Assembly (NCBI GenBank): GCA_030704615.1 | Contig: CM060732.1 | Span: 4,402,001-4,466,000, forward strand | Direction of reading: 5' to 3' | DNA: 64,000 nucleotides | DNA from: Takakia lepidozioides | Lineage: Eukaryota > Streptophyta > Takakiopsida > Takakiales > Takakiaceae | Part shown: in pieces, positions 1 through 11,551 of the stretch | Layout: the number at the start of each line of letters is the position of its first letter | How positions within the stretch are numbered: position 1 is the stretch's first letter | Position numbers and translations under genes: made by a program | The notes under the pieces: generated by a model | What the model was told of the DNA's origin: nothing | The model's database searches: none | Seen by the model: the letters and a program-made list of their open reading frames with translations, nothing else

Positions 1-2390
1 ATTATGGTGGTCATTATATTTTAAATATATTAAAAAATCCAGCGACCGCCATACTATGGCAATCGCTTTAATTTTTTTTTTAAAAAAATACAGCGACTCC
101 CATAATATGGCGGTCACTTTATATTTAAAAAATAGTAATTTTTTTAAAAAACAATTCATTTCAGAAAATGCAGCGGCTGCCAGTAATGTCGGTCGTATTT
201 ATTATTTAAAATAGAGCGACCGCAATTATTGGCGGTCGCTTTTGTTTTTGTTTTTTTTAAATACAGAGACTGCCATTACTGGCGGTCGCTTGTATAATTT
301 TAATTAAAAAAAATGCAGCGACCGCCAGTAATGACGATCGCTTTTATTTTTTATTTTTTTAAATAGAGCGACCGCTATTATTGGTGGTCATTTAAAAAAT
401 AATAATAGACCGACCGCCATTATTGGCGGTCGCTTGTATATTTTTAGTTTCTAAGAATACAGTGACCGCCAGTTATGGCGGTCGCATTTTTTTAATAAAA
501 AAATAGATCGACCGCCATTATTGGCGGTCGATTTTATTTTTTAATTATTTTTAAATAGAGCGACGGCCTTTACTGACGGTCGCTTGTATATTTTTAGTCT
601 GTAAAAATGCTGTGACCGCCAGTTATGGCGGTCGTTTTTATTTTTTATTTTAAAAAAATAAAGTGACGGCCATTACTGGTGGTCGCTTGTATATTTTTAA
701 TTTTCTGAAAATGTTGCGACTACCAGTATTGGCGGGGGGTTTTTTTTTTTTAAAATTAAATTATATAATTAAATTATTATTAATTTAAATTATTTATTAA
801 TTTAATTTTTTTAAATAATACGACCGTCGTTACTGGCGGTCGCTTTTTTGTTGTTTTTTAAAAATGTAGTGACCGCCACCATGGCGGTCGCTTTTCTAAA
901 AGGTGTGCCTTACGCGTGGACCAAAGAATGAGAGGGGGGGGAGAGAGAGATAAGCCAAGGGAGACTCATTCTCCCCTCACTTCCTCTCCACACAACTTCT
1001 GTGCGACCGCCATTATTGGCGGTCGCTTTTGTTTATTATTTATTTTTAAATAGAGCGACGGCCATTACTAGCGATCACTTGTATATTTTTAATTTCTGAA
1101 AATGCTGCGACCACCAGTTATGCCGGTTGCTTTTATTTTTTAATTTCTTAAATAGAGCGACCGCCATTACTTGTAGTCGTTTGTATATTTATAATTTCCG
1201 AAAATATGGCGACTGTCAGTAATGGCGGTCGCTTTTGTTTTTTTTTGTTTTTTTTAATAGAGCGGCCGTCGTTACTGGCGGTCGCTTTTATTGTTTAATT
1301 TTTTAAATGTAGCGACCGCCATGAGGGCGGTCGTTTCTAGAAAGTGTGCCTTACGCGTGGACCAAGGAATGAAAAGGGGAGGGGGGGGGGCAGATAAGCC
1401 AAAGGAGGCTCATTCTCCCCTCACTTCCTCTCCACACAACTTATGTGCGACCGCCATTATTAGCGGTCGCTTTTGTTTTTGATTTATTTTTAAATTTAAC
1501 GACGGCCATTACTGACAGTCGCCTGTATATTTTTAATTTATGAAAATGCTGCGATCGCCAGTTATGGCGGTCGTTTTTTATTTTATTTTATTGCGATCGC
1601 CGTTACTGGTGGTCGCTTGTATATTTTTAATTTCTGAAAATGTTGCGACTGCCAGTTATGACGGTCGTTTTTTTTTTTTTTAATAGAGCGACCGTCATTA
1701 CCGGCGGTCGCTTTTATTGTTTAATTTTTTAAATAGAGCGACCGCCATTACTAGCGGTCGTTTTTTTTTTGTTTTTTAAAAATGTATCGACCGCCATGGT
1801 GGCAGTCGCTTCTAGAAGGTGTGTCTTACGTGTGGACCGAGGAATGACAAGTGGGGGTCAGATAAGCCAAGGGAGGCTCATTCTCCCCTCACTTCCTCTC
1901 CACACAACTTACGTGCGACTGCCATTATTGGCGGTCGCTTTTGTTTATTTATTTATTTATAAATAGAGCGACGGCCATTACTGGCGGTCGCTTGTATATT
2001 TGTAATTTCTGAAAATGTTGCAACTGCCAGTTGTGGCGGTCGTTTTTATTTTTCATTGCGACCGCCATTACTGGTGGTCGCTTATATATTTTTAATTTAT
2101 GAAAATGTTGCGACTGCCATTAATGGCGGTCATTTTATTATTATTTAATAGAGTGACCGTCGTTACTGGCGGTCGCTTTTATTGTTTAATTTTTTAAATA
2201 GAGCGACCGCCATTACTGGTAGTCGCTTTTTTGTTTGTTTTTTTAAATGTAGTGACCGCCATGGTGGCGGTTACTTCTAGAAGGTGTGCCTTACGCGTGG
2301 ACCGAGGAATGAGAGGGGGGTGGGGGCAGATATGCCAAGGGAGGCTCATTCTCCCCTCACTTCCTCTCCACACAACTTATGTGTGCATGA
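1..2390. repeat. Palindromic satellite array, GCGACCGCC/GGCGGTCGC family
   Basis: AT-rich DNA is studded every 40-80 bp with inverted repeats whose arms are GCGACCGCC and GGCGGTCGC around a 4-8 bp loop (often ATTATT, ATTACT or AGTTAT). Many arms carry point changes, so the array is old. A higher-order unit of about 460 bp is visible: a segment of about 110 bp beginning near TCTAGAAGGTGTGCCTTACG and ending CACACAACTTATGTG recurs at about 895, 1336, 1811 and 2274. The array is cut by the window start. Short reading frames inside it follow the repeat and are not credible genes. The layout resembles subterminal arrays of DNA transposons, but no terminal repeat or transposase is seen here. Confidence 0.9.
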
Positions 2391-2663
2391 CATGTAACTA
2401 TTCCACGACACGTACTCACGTGGAGAAGAAGGCCATTGGTTGGGGGGTTTTTTTTTGCCGCAATTTCTGTGAAGTCGTTGCAGATTGCTCCTATAGCCCG
2501 TCCTCTGGCTTCCGGGAACATTTCATTCTACAAAATTAGTTTTTAATAACTATTATGACACTTATTCAAACTCGTTTCGTCTTAAAGGTTTAGGGTCAAT
2601 TGTAATTTTTCGATCGAGATCGCAGTTCCTTAATTCTTAGTCATTTCTACGTTTGCTTCAGTA
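2391..2663. other. Unassigned spacer
   Basis: This stretch leaves the palindrome array and holds no palindrome, credible reading frame or RNA gene that I can see. It contains T-rich and A-rich tracts and may be the 5' flank of the remnant that follows. Confidence 0.4.
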
Positions 2664-3888
2664 GTGTTTAACTTTCCGTTACTTATTAATAAACGTCGTT
2701 TAGGGTTGCTCCGATTGTTACAAAATGGACTGCCTCCTAAGAATGATGACGATGAGCGTCAGGGAAGAGATGACCCCTATGAACATGGACTGCCTCCTAA
2801 GAAAATCAAATGGTCAAGGCGTGACTTGAATTGGAAAGTATATGATGACCCTAGCATACTAGCAGAAGAGGGATGGGAGGATTTCCCGGAAGAGTTCAGG
2901 TGGCCGAGCACGAGATGCAAAAAATTCGTGAAATGGTGTCACATCAATCAATTGTGACCTAGACCTAGGCATGTGATGCAAACCAGAAACAATTGCGCGG
3001 ACTCCAGGTCTTGCATGAACTTGCATTTTCAGCATAGAGCGACTGAGGTGCATTGTACGTTGTGGGGTGAACCACTCTTAAAGGGCTAAATCTCGTACAC
3101 CTTGGCAGCCATGTTGTACGTGGAGGTAATACTGTTGCGTCCAGTGAATTGGCAACTACTAGTATGAGGAACGCAACGATGCAATACCATTTCGTCGACA
3201 TCCCGAACATGTTTGGAACACCCCCCAGTACGGATACTGGGCAAAAGGAGTGTAGGGGGTCCGCATCGGGCTAGTGCGCGAGGCCCCAGTACTCCAGGCT
3301 ATGATACTAGTGCGTGCAAACCATTATTTCGTCGACATCCCGAACATGTTTGGAACACCCCCAGCTACGATACTGGGCGTGCGCGAGGCCCCAGTACTCC
3401 AGGCTATGATACTAGGCGTGCCCGAGGCACCGGTGCAACAAGTATCTGGAACGTTAGAGGATGAACTGGTGGAAACAAAACAGCGAGTCCGAACCCTGCA
3501 GGACCTTGTGGTATAACAGACTGCGCATAGCCGAGTTGGAGGGTACATTGCAAAAAACGCCTCGAAACAATGAAGGTACTGTCCACAATAACGTTCGAAC
3601 GAACGACGTGGACATGTCCGCGGAGTTTATAATGCCAGATCGCAATATTGACCGCTTCATTGCCGGAATTACGGACGACTTTTGACCCTCGTCACGTCGT
3701 GAGATTCTGCAAGAAAGTCATCTTTCGCCGCAAAGTAAGCGGATGCTGGTCAGAATTGATCACATGTCATTGGGCCCATCATTGACCACGAGATCACGGT
3801 CCCAGGCTCTCCGTATTGGTAGTGCAAATCAGACCACAACATCACATCCCTTGTCCCCGGACAGTGACGACGAGGATTCGAATGAGTA
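2664..3888 (+). pseudogene. Unrecognised gene remnant (acidic/coiled-coil)
   Basis: I do not recognise the protein. A 97-residue frame at 2664-2957 holds a charged block, with NGLPPKNDDDERQ and again HGLPPKKIKWSRR, so the LPPK phrase is repeated. Downstream, 3420-3888 shows coding character spread over more than one frame: a heptad-like stretch (DELVETKQRVRTLQDLV), then RIAELEGTLQKTPRN, then NIDRFIAGITDDF, an in-frame TGA near 3682, and after it a serine-rich tail ending SPDSDDEDSNE with a stop at 3886-3888. The frame changes and the stop mean this copy is broken. Composition suggests the coiled-coil plus acidic C-terminus of a nuclear or transposon-encoded protein; that is inference. It could also be the 3' end of a mobile-element gene whose 5' part lies outside. 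Confidence 0.35.
3186..3415. repeat. Tandem duplication inside the gene remnant
   Basis: Two phrases recur in the same order. TCGTCGACATCCCGAACATG with its flanks lies at about 3192-3242 and again at 3328-3378. GCGCGAGGCCCCAGTACTCC with its flanks lies at 3276-3310 and 3381-3415. The second copy is near-identical but shorter between the phrases, so this is a recent imperfect tandem duplication of about 105-135 bp. Confidence 0.85.
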
Positions 3889-4279
3889 GCAACGTAATAC
3901 ATAGACAATGTGGATTTTTGTTGTACCTTGAATTTCTGGAACACACTGATAGCACTCCGCCAATTTTGTATATGCACCAATTTTGTTAATACACATGTGC
4001 GGCACCTACAAATTTCAATTGCATGAACAACGTAACGGGTTTTCTTCCGGTTTTGCACTCATGTGATGTGGAAGAAGTGGTTCACCCTCAAATTTACAAT
4101 GGTATAATATTTGGTCATGACGTGTATGTGGGTATCTGCAATGAACTCCGAAAGATGGGCAACAAGGAAAATGGATGTTAACCAATAATGTATAACGAGT
4201 TACGAACGCTCGTCTTCCTGACAAATTTCGCCTAGTCTCGTATTTCATAATCATGTCGAAAATTCGATCTACGTATGAA
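3889..4279. other. Unassigned spacer before the 120-bp satellite
   Basis: No credible gene on either strand. A minus-strand frame at 3750-4058 exists but shows no recognisable domain and overlaps the pseudogene tail. Confidence 0.4.
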
Positions 4280-7200
4280 GAACATACCCACAAAGTTAAC
4301 GAAACACAATATAATTTTGATTGATCTCATATTACTCTGGGACCTGTCAGATGGTACATTGAACATACTGGCCAAGTCTCGAAGCGAACGAAATCATTTG
4401 GATAGGCAACCATCCGTTGGCCCATTGGACGAATTTCGTTTCATCTCATATTACTCTGGGACCTCTTAGATGGTACATCGAGCACACTAGCAAAGTCTGA
4501 AAACGAACCAAAATCGTTCAGATGGGCAACCATCCGTTCAGCCATCGAATGAATTTTGGATTGATTTCATATTAGTCCAGGACCTATGAGAAGGTGTACC
4601 AAACGTACTGGCAAAGTTTTTTTTTTTTTTAAATGATTTGGATGGGCAACCATCCGTTCAACCGTTGGATGAATTCCGTTTGATGTGCTATTACTCTCGG
4701 ACCTGTTGGACGGCATTTCGGGTGCACATGATTTTTTTTTCATTCCATTTTTTAGCCATATGTCTAATGACAGCATATGCGATGTGCATGCCAAATTTCA
4801 TAACGAACAAAAGTCATTAGGACCCAAAATCACAGTTTCTTCCCTAATTTGCACTCCGAACTTTGATTTGTTTTATAGTTCATGCACTCTTTATAGAGAG
4901 TTTTGCAATAGTGACCAAAGTGAACACTTAAAAAAAAAAAAACATTTTTGTTTGGTCCAAAATTTTGCAAGGATGTAGCAGTGGGAAGGTAGAAGCAAGA
5001 GAACAAGATTGAGCAAAAAATAAAATTGTTACAGAGCAGAAAACCCCAATCAAAGACAATGTAAACCTATTTATTTGCTTGAAATTCATTTAAATTCAAT
5101 TTAATTGAAAATTGGTGGAAGGGCGAGGGCGTAGTTTGGGAGGCAAATGTTTGTTTCTTCTATTGGTTCTCCGCACATGTGTTGCACACATATTCAAGCA
5201 CTTGCGGGCAAAAGATGCGCCTCAACATCATCCGTTCAATGGGTGCATTGGATGTCCACCCATGACATGATTTCTTTTTCGCAATGAAACAAAATGGATG
5301 ACACATGAATGCCGCATTGGCCCATTGAATGAATTTTGATTGATTTCATATTACTATGGGACCTATCAGATGGTACATTGGACATACTGGCCAAGTCTCG
5401 AAGCGAACGAAAATCATTTGGATGGGCAACGATCTGTTGGGCCATTTGACGAATTTCGTTTCATCTCATATTACTCTTGGACCTTTTACATGGTACATTG
5501 AGCACACTGGCAAAGTCTGAAAGCGAACCAAAATTATTCGGATGGGCAACCATCCGTTCAGGCATCGAATGAATTTTGATTGATCTCATATTAGTCCGAG
5601 ACCTGTGAGAGGGTGTACCGAACGTACTGACAAAGTATGAAAGCAAACAAAAATGATTTGGATGGGCAACCATCCGTTCAACCGTTGGATGAATTTCGTT
5701 TGATGTGCTATTACTCTGGGACCTGTTGGACGGCTTTTTGGGTGCACATGATTGTTTTTCATTCCGTTTTTTCAGCCATGTCTAATGACGGCATATGCAA
5801 CATGCGTGCCAAATTTCATAGCGAACAAAGTTATTAAGACCCAAAACCACAGTTGCTTCCCTAATTTGCACTCCAAACTTGATTTGACTTCTACCTCATG
5901 CACTCTTCATAGAGAGTTCTGCAATAGTGAACGAAGATGACATTTTTAGAAATTTTCATTTTTGTTTGGTCCAAAGTTTTGCAAGGATGTAGCGGTGGGA
6001 GGGTTGAATCCAAAGAACAAGATTGAGCCAAAAATAAATTGTTACGTAGCAGGAAACCCCAATCAAAGACAACGTAGACCTATTTATTTGCTTGAAATTT
6101 ATTTAAACTCAATTTAATTGCAAATTGGTGGAATGGCGAGGGCGTGGTTGGGGAGGCAAATCGTCAGTGACGTCACGTCACGTCGGACCTGACGCTGACG
6201 CGACCAACGTCACGTCAATTTTGCCGAAAAATCAGTAAAACATGAGTTAGGTGAAAAATATGTCACGTAGGTGGACACGATGTATTCCAAGCGACACCTT
6301 GGCAAGTGAATGAATTGTTTTATAAATTACTCCATCCGCCAATAGTTGAGGCCATTTTCAAATGATTATTCTTAAATTGGTGCGACCTCCAAATGGTGGT
6401 GGTCGCAGAATTTATCTTATTTTTTCATCGTTACGAAAATAGAAAATTTCTGCGACCACCACCATGCTGGTGGTCGCACACCTATTAAAAAAAATAAAAT
6501 GTTGGGACCACCCCCATGTTCGTGGACACAGAGATTTATTTTATTTTATTTTATTTTTTATTTTTTAAAAATAATTCTTCGACCATTCCCTTGTTGGTGG
6601 TCGCACCTATTAAAAAAACAGAAAAATGCTGCGACCACCCCCATGCTGGTGGTCGCAGATATTAAAAAATAGAAAAATGTTGCGACCACCCCCTTGATGG
6701 TGGTCGCACCTACAAAATAAAATAAAAATTGTGCGACCACGAGTAGCGGTGGTCGCAACTGTTTAAGAAAAGAAAAAAATGCGACCACCCCTGCTGGTGG
6801 TCGCATCTGTTTTTAAAAAACAAAAAATGATGCGACAACCCCTCTGCTAGTGTTGCTTCTATTGTTTCTCCGCACATATGTTGCACACATATTCCAGTTT
6901 ATGCGGGCAAAAGATGGGCCTCAACCTCATCCGTTCAATGGGTGTATTGGCCGTTCATCCATGACATGATTGTTTTTTCGCAATGAACAAAATTGGATGA
7001 CATGTGAACGCCTCATTGGGCTATTGAGCAAATTTAGATTGATTTCATATTACACTGGGACCTGTCAGATGGTACATTGAACATACTGGCCAAGTCTCGA
7101 AGCGAACAAAAATCATTTGGATAGGCAACCATCCGTTGGTCCATTGGACGAATTTCATTTCATCTCATATTACTCTAGGACCTCTTAGATAGTACATTGA

Positions 7201-9640
7201 GCACACTGGCAAAGTCTGAAAGCGAACCAAAATTGTTCGGATGTGCAACCATCTGTTCAGCCATCGAATGAATTTCGATTGATCTCATATTAGTCCGGGA
7301 CCTGTGAGAGGGTGTACCGAACGTACTGACAAAGTTTGAAAGCAAACAAAAATGATTTGGATGGGCAACCATCCGTTCAACCGTTGGATGAATTTCATTT
7401 GATGTGCTATTACTCTCGGACCTGATGGACGGCGCACATGATTTTTTTTCATTCCATTTTTCCAGCCATGTCTAATGACGACATATGCAAGGTGCGTGCC
7501 AAATTTCATAGCGAACAAAAATCATTAAGACCCAAAACCACAGTTTCTTCCCTAATTTGCACTCCAAACTTGATTTGTCTTCTATTTCATACACTCTTCA
7601 TAGAGAGTTGTGTAAGAGAGAGCGAAGAGAACACTTTTAGAAAATTTTCATTTTTGGTGGTCCAAATTTTGTAGGGATGTAGCGGTGGGAGGGTTGAAGC
7701 CGGAAAACAAGATTAAGCCAAAAATAAAACCGTTACGGAGCAGAAAATCCCAATCAAAGACAATGTAAACCTATTTATTTGCTTGAAATTCACTTAAACG
7801 TAATTTAGTTGTAAATTGGTGGAAAGGCTAGGGCATGGTTGGGGAGGCAAATGTTTGTTGTTTCTCTTGTTGCTCCGCATATGTGTTGCACACATATTCA
7901 AGCACATGCGGGCAAAAGATGGGCCTCAACCTCTTCCGTTCAATGGGTGTATTGGCCGTTCACTCATGACAGGATTTTTTTTTCGCAATGAACAAAATTG
8001 GATGACACATGAACGCCTCATTGGCCCATTGAATGAATTTCGATTGATCTCATATTACTCTGGGACGTGCCAGATGGTACATTGGACATATTGGCCAAGT
8101 CTCGAAGCGAACGAAAATCATTTGGATGGGCAACGATCTGTTGGCCCATTTGACAAATTTAATTTCATCTCATATTACTCTGGGACCTCTTATATGGTAC
8201 ATTGAGCACACTGGCAAAGTCTGAAAGCGAACCAAAATTGTTCGGATGGGCAACCATCCGTTCAACCATCGAAAAATGATTGGATGGATAACCATCCGTT
8301 CAACCGTTGGATGAATTTCGTTTGATGTGCTATTACTCTAGGACCTGTTGGACGGCGTTTCGGGTGCACATGATTTTTTTTTCATTCCATTTTTCTAGCC
8401 ATATGTCTAATGACGGCATATGCAACGTGCGTGCCAAATTTCATAGCGAACAAATGTCACTAGGACCCAAAACCACAATTTATTCCCTAATTTGCACTCC
8501 AAACTTGATTTAACTTCTACTTCATGCACTCTTCATAGAGAGTTTAGCAATAGTGAGCGAAGAGGACACTTTTAGAAATTGTCATTTTTGTTTGGTCCAA
8601 AGTTTTGCAAGGATGTAACAGTGGGAGAGTTGTCAGAGAACAAGATTGAGCCAAAAATAAAATTGTTACGTAGCAGGAAACCCCAATCAAAGACAGTGTA
8701 AACCTATTTATTTGCTTGAAATATATTTAAACTCAATTTAATTGTAAATTGGTGGAAGGGCGAGGGCGTGGTTGGGGAGGCAAATGTTTGTTGCTTCTCT
8801 TGTTTCTCCGCACAAGCATATGTGGGCAAAAGATGGGCCTCAACCTCATCCGTTCAATGGGTGCATAACCCGTTCACCCACGACAGGATTTCTTTATCGC
8901 AATGAACAAAATTGAATGACACGTGAACGCCTCATTGGCCCATTGAACGAATTTCGATTGATCTCATATTACTCTGGAACCTCTTGAACACACTTGCAAA
9001 GTCTGAAAGCGAACCAGAATCATTTGGATGGGCAACCATCTGTTCAGCCATCTAATGAATTTTGTTTTATCTCATATTAGTCCGGGACCTGATACATGGT
9101 ATGTTGAACATAGTGGCAAAGTTTGAAAGCAAACAAAAATCATTTGGATGGTCAACCATTCGACTGCCATTCTTTTTCGCAATGAGCCAAACTTCATGAT
9201 AGGTGAACGCGTCGTTGGCCCATTGAACGAATTTCGTTTCATCTTATATTACGCATGGACCTGTGAGACGTTAAACTGAATACGTTGCGGAAGTTTCGAA
9301 GTGAACAAAAATCATTTGGATGGGCATCTATCCGTTGGCCCATCAAACAAATTTCGTTTCATCTCATATTACATTGGGACCCGTCTTATGGTATATTGAA
9401 CATACTGGCAAAGTTTGAAAGCAAACCAAACTCATCTGGATGGGCAACCGTCCGTTGGGCTATTGAACGAATTTCGATTGATGTCATACTCCTACGGGAC
9501 CTGTGAGACGGCGTACTGAACATACCGGCAAAATTTGAAAGGAAACAAAAATCATTCAGATGGCCAACCATCTGTTGTCCAATCGAATGAATTTCGTTTC
9601 ATCTCGTATGACTCCTGGACCTGTTGGGATAAGCCACACG
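4280..9640. repeat. Higher-order satellite: 120-bp monomers in roughly 1-kb blocks
   Basis: A monomer containing GATGGGCAACCATCCGTT, then GAATTTCGTTTCATCTCATA and TACTCTGGGACCTG, repeats with a 120-bp period: the GGCAAC landmark falls at about 4405, 4525, 4645; 5425, 5545, 5665; 7124, 7244, 7364; 8130, 8250; 9030, 9150; and 9320, 9440, 9560. Groups of about three monomers are embedded in larger blocks. Each block also has a conserved non-monomer part: TTTTGCAAGGATGTAGCGG, AACCCCAATCAAAGACAA, GGTGGAAGGGCGAGGGCG and TCCGCACATGTGTTGCACAC. Block landmarks lie at about 4963, 5982, 7668 and 8605, so block length is near 0.95-1.0 kb except where the 6.16-6.85 kb insertion interrupts. Short open frames of 60-130 codons recur in equivalent places and simply follow the repeat. 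Confidence 0.92.
6161..6849. mobile_element. Discrete palindrome-rich insertion in the satellite (MITE-like)
   Basis: Comparison with uninterrupted satellite blocks (for example 8779-8815, where GAGGCAAATGTTTGTTGCTT is continuous) shows that about 690 bp has been inserted between GAGGCAAAT, ending at 6160, and GTTGCTTCTATTG, starting near 6850. The left end is a cluster of overlapping ACGTCA/TGACGT motifs (6161-6220). The right two thirds (6380-6835) is an array of palindromes with arms GCGACCACC and GGTGGTCGC, a sequence variant of the arrays at 1-2390 and 10160-11370. No coding capacity is seen. The sharp boundaries argue for a mobile non-autonomous element. Four bases (GTTT) of the satellite are missing at the junction and no clear target duplication is visible. 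Confidence 0.7.
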
Positions 9641-9958
9641 GTGGCAATGACAATTGGAGATCGAAGGGAGGGCCTTCGCACGCCAGGGCGGCACCCGGTG
9701 CTCCGAAAGGAAAAATAGGTGCGACGGCACACGACTGGCAGAAGGCGACCTTTGATGGGGTGTACTTTAATTGCGGAGAGACTAGGCCCATTGTTCCGTT
9801 TTCCTAAGGCAAGGATGGAATGGGCTCAGAAAATTGTAACGAAACCCCGACAGTTGAACATGACAACGGTGACCACGGAGCTTTCTGAAGACTCCATCAA
9901 CCGCTTGGTGGAGGCAGTGGTCGCCAAGATTTTGCAAGGTAGACGACTACATGTGTGA
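9535..9958 (+). pseudogene. Retroelement gag scrap with zinc-knuckle remnant
   Basis: Two overlapping frames share what looks like the end of a gag protein. The first carries glycine/basic residues and FDGVYFNCGE, the start of a CCHC knuckle. After a frame break the second continues FRFPKARMEWAQKI and then TELSEDSINRLVEAVVAKIL, an amphipathic helix. The knuckle is incomplete and no protease or polymerase follows, so this is a short truncated fragment of an LTR element fused to the satellite end. Confidence 0.45.
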
Positions 9959-9980
9959 GCTGTTCCAAGAGGCTGGAGCA

Positions 9981-10160
9981 TCACGTAGCGGAAGCCGCTT
10001 CATGTTCATAAGTAGCAAAATTTTCGAAACTATCGTATCGTTGTCGTATAGGCGGTCGATTCATTTTAAATCACGTAGCGGAAGCCGCTTCATGTTCATA
10101 AGTAGCAAAATTTTCGAAACTATCGTATCGTTGTCGTATAGGCGGTCGATTCATTTTAAA
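9981..10160. repeat. Perfect 90-bp tandem duplication
   Basis: Positions 9981-10070 and 10071-10160 are identical over 90 bp (each starts TCACGTAGCGGAAGCCGCTT and ends GATTCATTTTAAA). Identity indicates a very recent duplication at the edge of the following palindrome array. Confidence 0.95.
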
Positions 10161-11370
10161 AAAAGACAAAAAGAGGCGATCATTATTGGGCGGTCGCATC
10201 ATCTTTTATAAATACCAAAAAGAGCGACCACCATATGGTGGTCGTTTCATTTAAAACAAATTCCTAAAAGAGCGACCGCCGTATTGGCGGTCGCTTCAGT
10301 TTTTTTAAAAGCGAGAAAGAGCGACCGCCATCGGGCGGTCGCTTCATTTTTTTAAGAAATTAAAAATAATTTTTTTTAAATTTAAAAAAAAAAGGAGCAA
10401 CGATGGCGGTCGCTTCATTTTTTTAAGAAATTAAAAATATTTTTTTTTTAAATTTAAAAAAAAAAGGAGCAACCGCTGTATTGGCGGTCGCTTCACTTTC
10501 TTAAAAAGCGAAGAAGAGCGACCGCCGTATGGCGATCGCTTCATTTTTTTATTATTAAAAAACTTATTTAATTTATTAATTTATTTAAAAAAAACCTTAA
10601 ATGAGCGACCGTCGTACTGGCGGTCGCTTCAGTTTTTTAAAAAGCGAAAAAGAGCGACCCCCATATGGCGGTCGCTTCATTTTTAAAATAAATAAACGAA
10701 ATGAGCGACCACCGTAGTGGCGGTCGCTTCATTTTTTATAAAAAAAGAAAAGAGCGACCGCCGCATTGGCGGTCCCTTCATTATTTAAAAAAACAAAAAA
10801 GAGCGACCGCCGTATTGGCGGTTGTTTCATATATATATTTTTAAAAAGAGCGATTACCGTAGTTGCAGTCGCTTCATTTAAATTTCTTAAAAAAAAGAGC
10901 CACTGCCGCTAAATTTAAAAAAACAAAACTAGCGACCGCCATTTGGCGATCCGCTGCATTTTTAAAAAAAAATTAAAGAAGCGACGGTTTGGCGGTCGTT
11001 TCATTTTAGAATAAAAATAAAAATATGCGACGGCCGGCGAATGGCGGTCGCTGTTTTTTTTTAAATATTTTTTAAACTGCGAACGACTTCCAATCCGGGC
11101 GGTCGCTTAATTTTGAAAACTAATAATTTTCAAGCGACCGCCAATATAGGCCGTTGCTTAATTTAAACTATAATAAATTGCAAGTGACCGCCAATATTGG
11201 CGGTCGCTCCATTTAAAACTTCATAAATTACCGGCAACCGCCAATATAGACCGTCGCTTAATTTAATAAAATATTAAATTATAAGCGACCGCCAATATGG
11301 GTGGCCGCTTGATTTAAAAAATAATAACTTGTAAGCGTCCGTATTTTTGGGCGGAGGTATGTTTTAAAAT
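10160..11370. repeat. Palindromic satellite array, second block
   Basis: About twenty inverted repeats with arms AGCGACCGCC and GGCGGTCGCT, spaced about 50-60 bp apart, are separated by A/T-rich spacers (TTCATTTTTTTAA, AAAAAGCGAAAAAGA). It belongs to the same family as 1-2390 but has a different spacer style (TTCATTT rather than TTTTATT), so the two arrays evolved apart. A duplicated spacer unit is visible at about 10350-10470. No coding sequence. Confidence 0.9.
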
Positions 11371-11478
11371 AAATTTTAATAATTGGCCACGTCTATTTCA
11401 CACCGTGGCTGCCATGTCATTACAAGAGGTAGAAGTAAATCGTAAAAGTCAAATATTAAAAAACAAATACTTGGATAA

Positions 11479-11551
11479 ACGTCTGGATTCGACGTGATGT
11501 GACGCACGTCCGACGTGACGTCTGACGTGTCCGGGCCACGTTATGTCAGGA
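11479..11551. repeat. ACGTCA-rich cluster beside the palindrome array
   Basis: Overlapping GACGTGA, GACGCACGTC and CGACGTGACG motifs. In reverse complement it shares ACGTCACGTCGGAC with the cluster at 6161-6220. In both places the cluster sits just beyond one end of a GCGACC palindrome array, in opposite orientation. This suggests one element family with a CGTCA-rich end and a palindromic body. Confidence 0.6.

Noticed and set aside
1-2390. CRISPR-like array
   Set aside because: Repeats are palindromes with variable spacing and diverged arms, spacers are low-complexity A/T, and the DNA is eukaryotic with no cas genes.
6161-11551. One 5.4-kb transposon bounded by inverted CGTCA clusters
   Set aside because: The uninterrupted satellite shows the left insertion ends near 6849, so the two clusters belong to separate elements.
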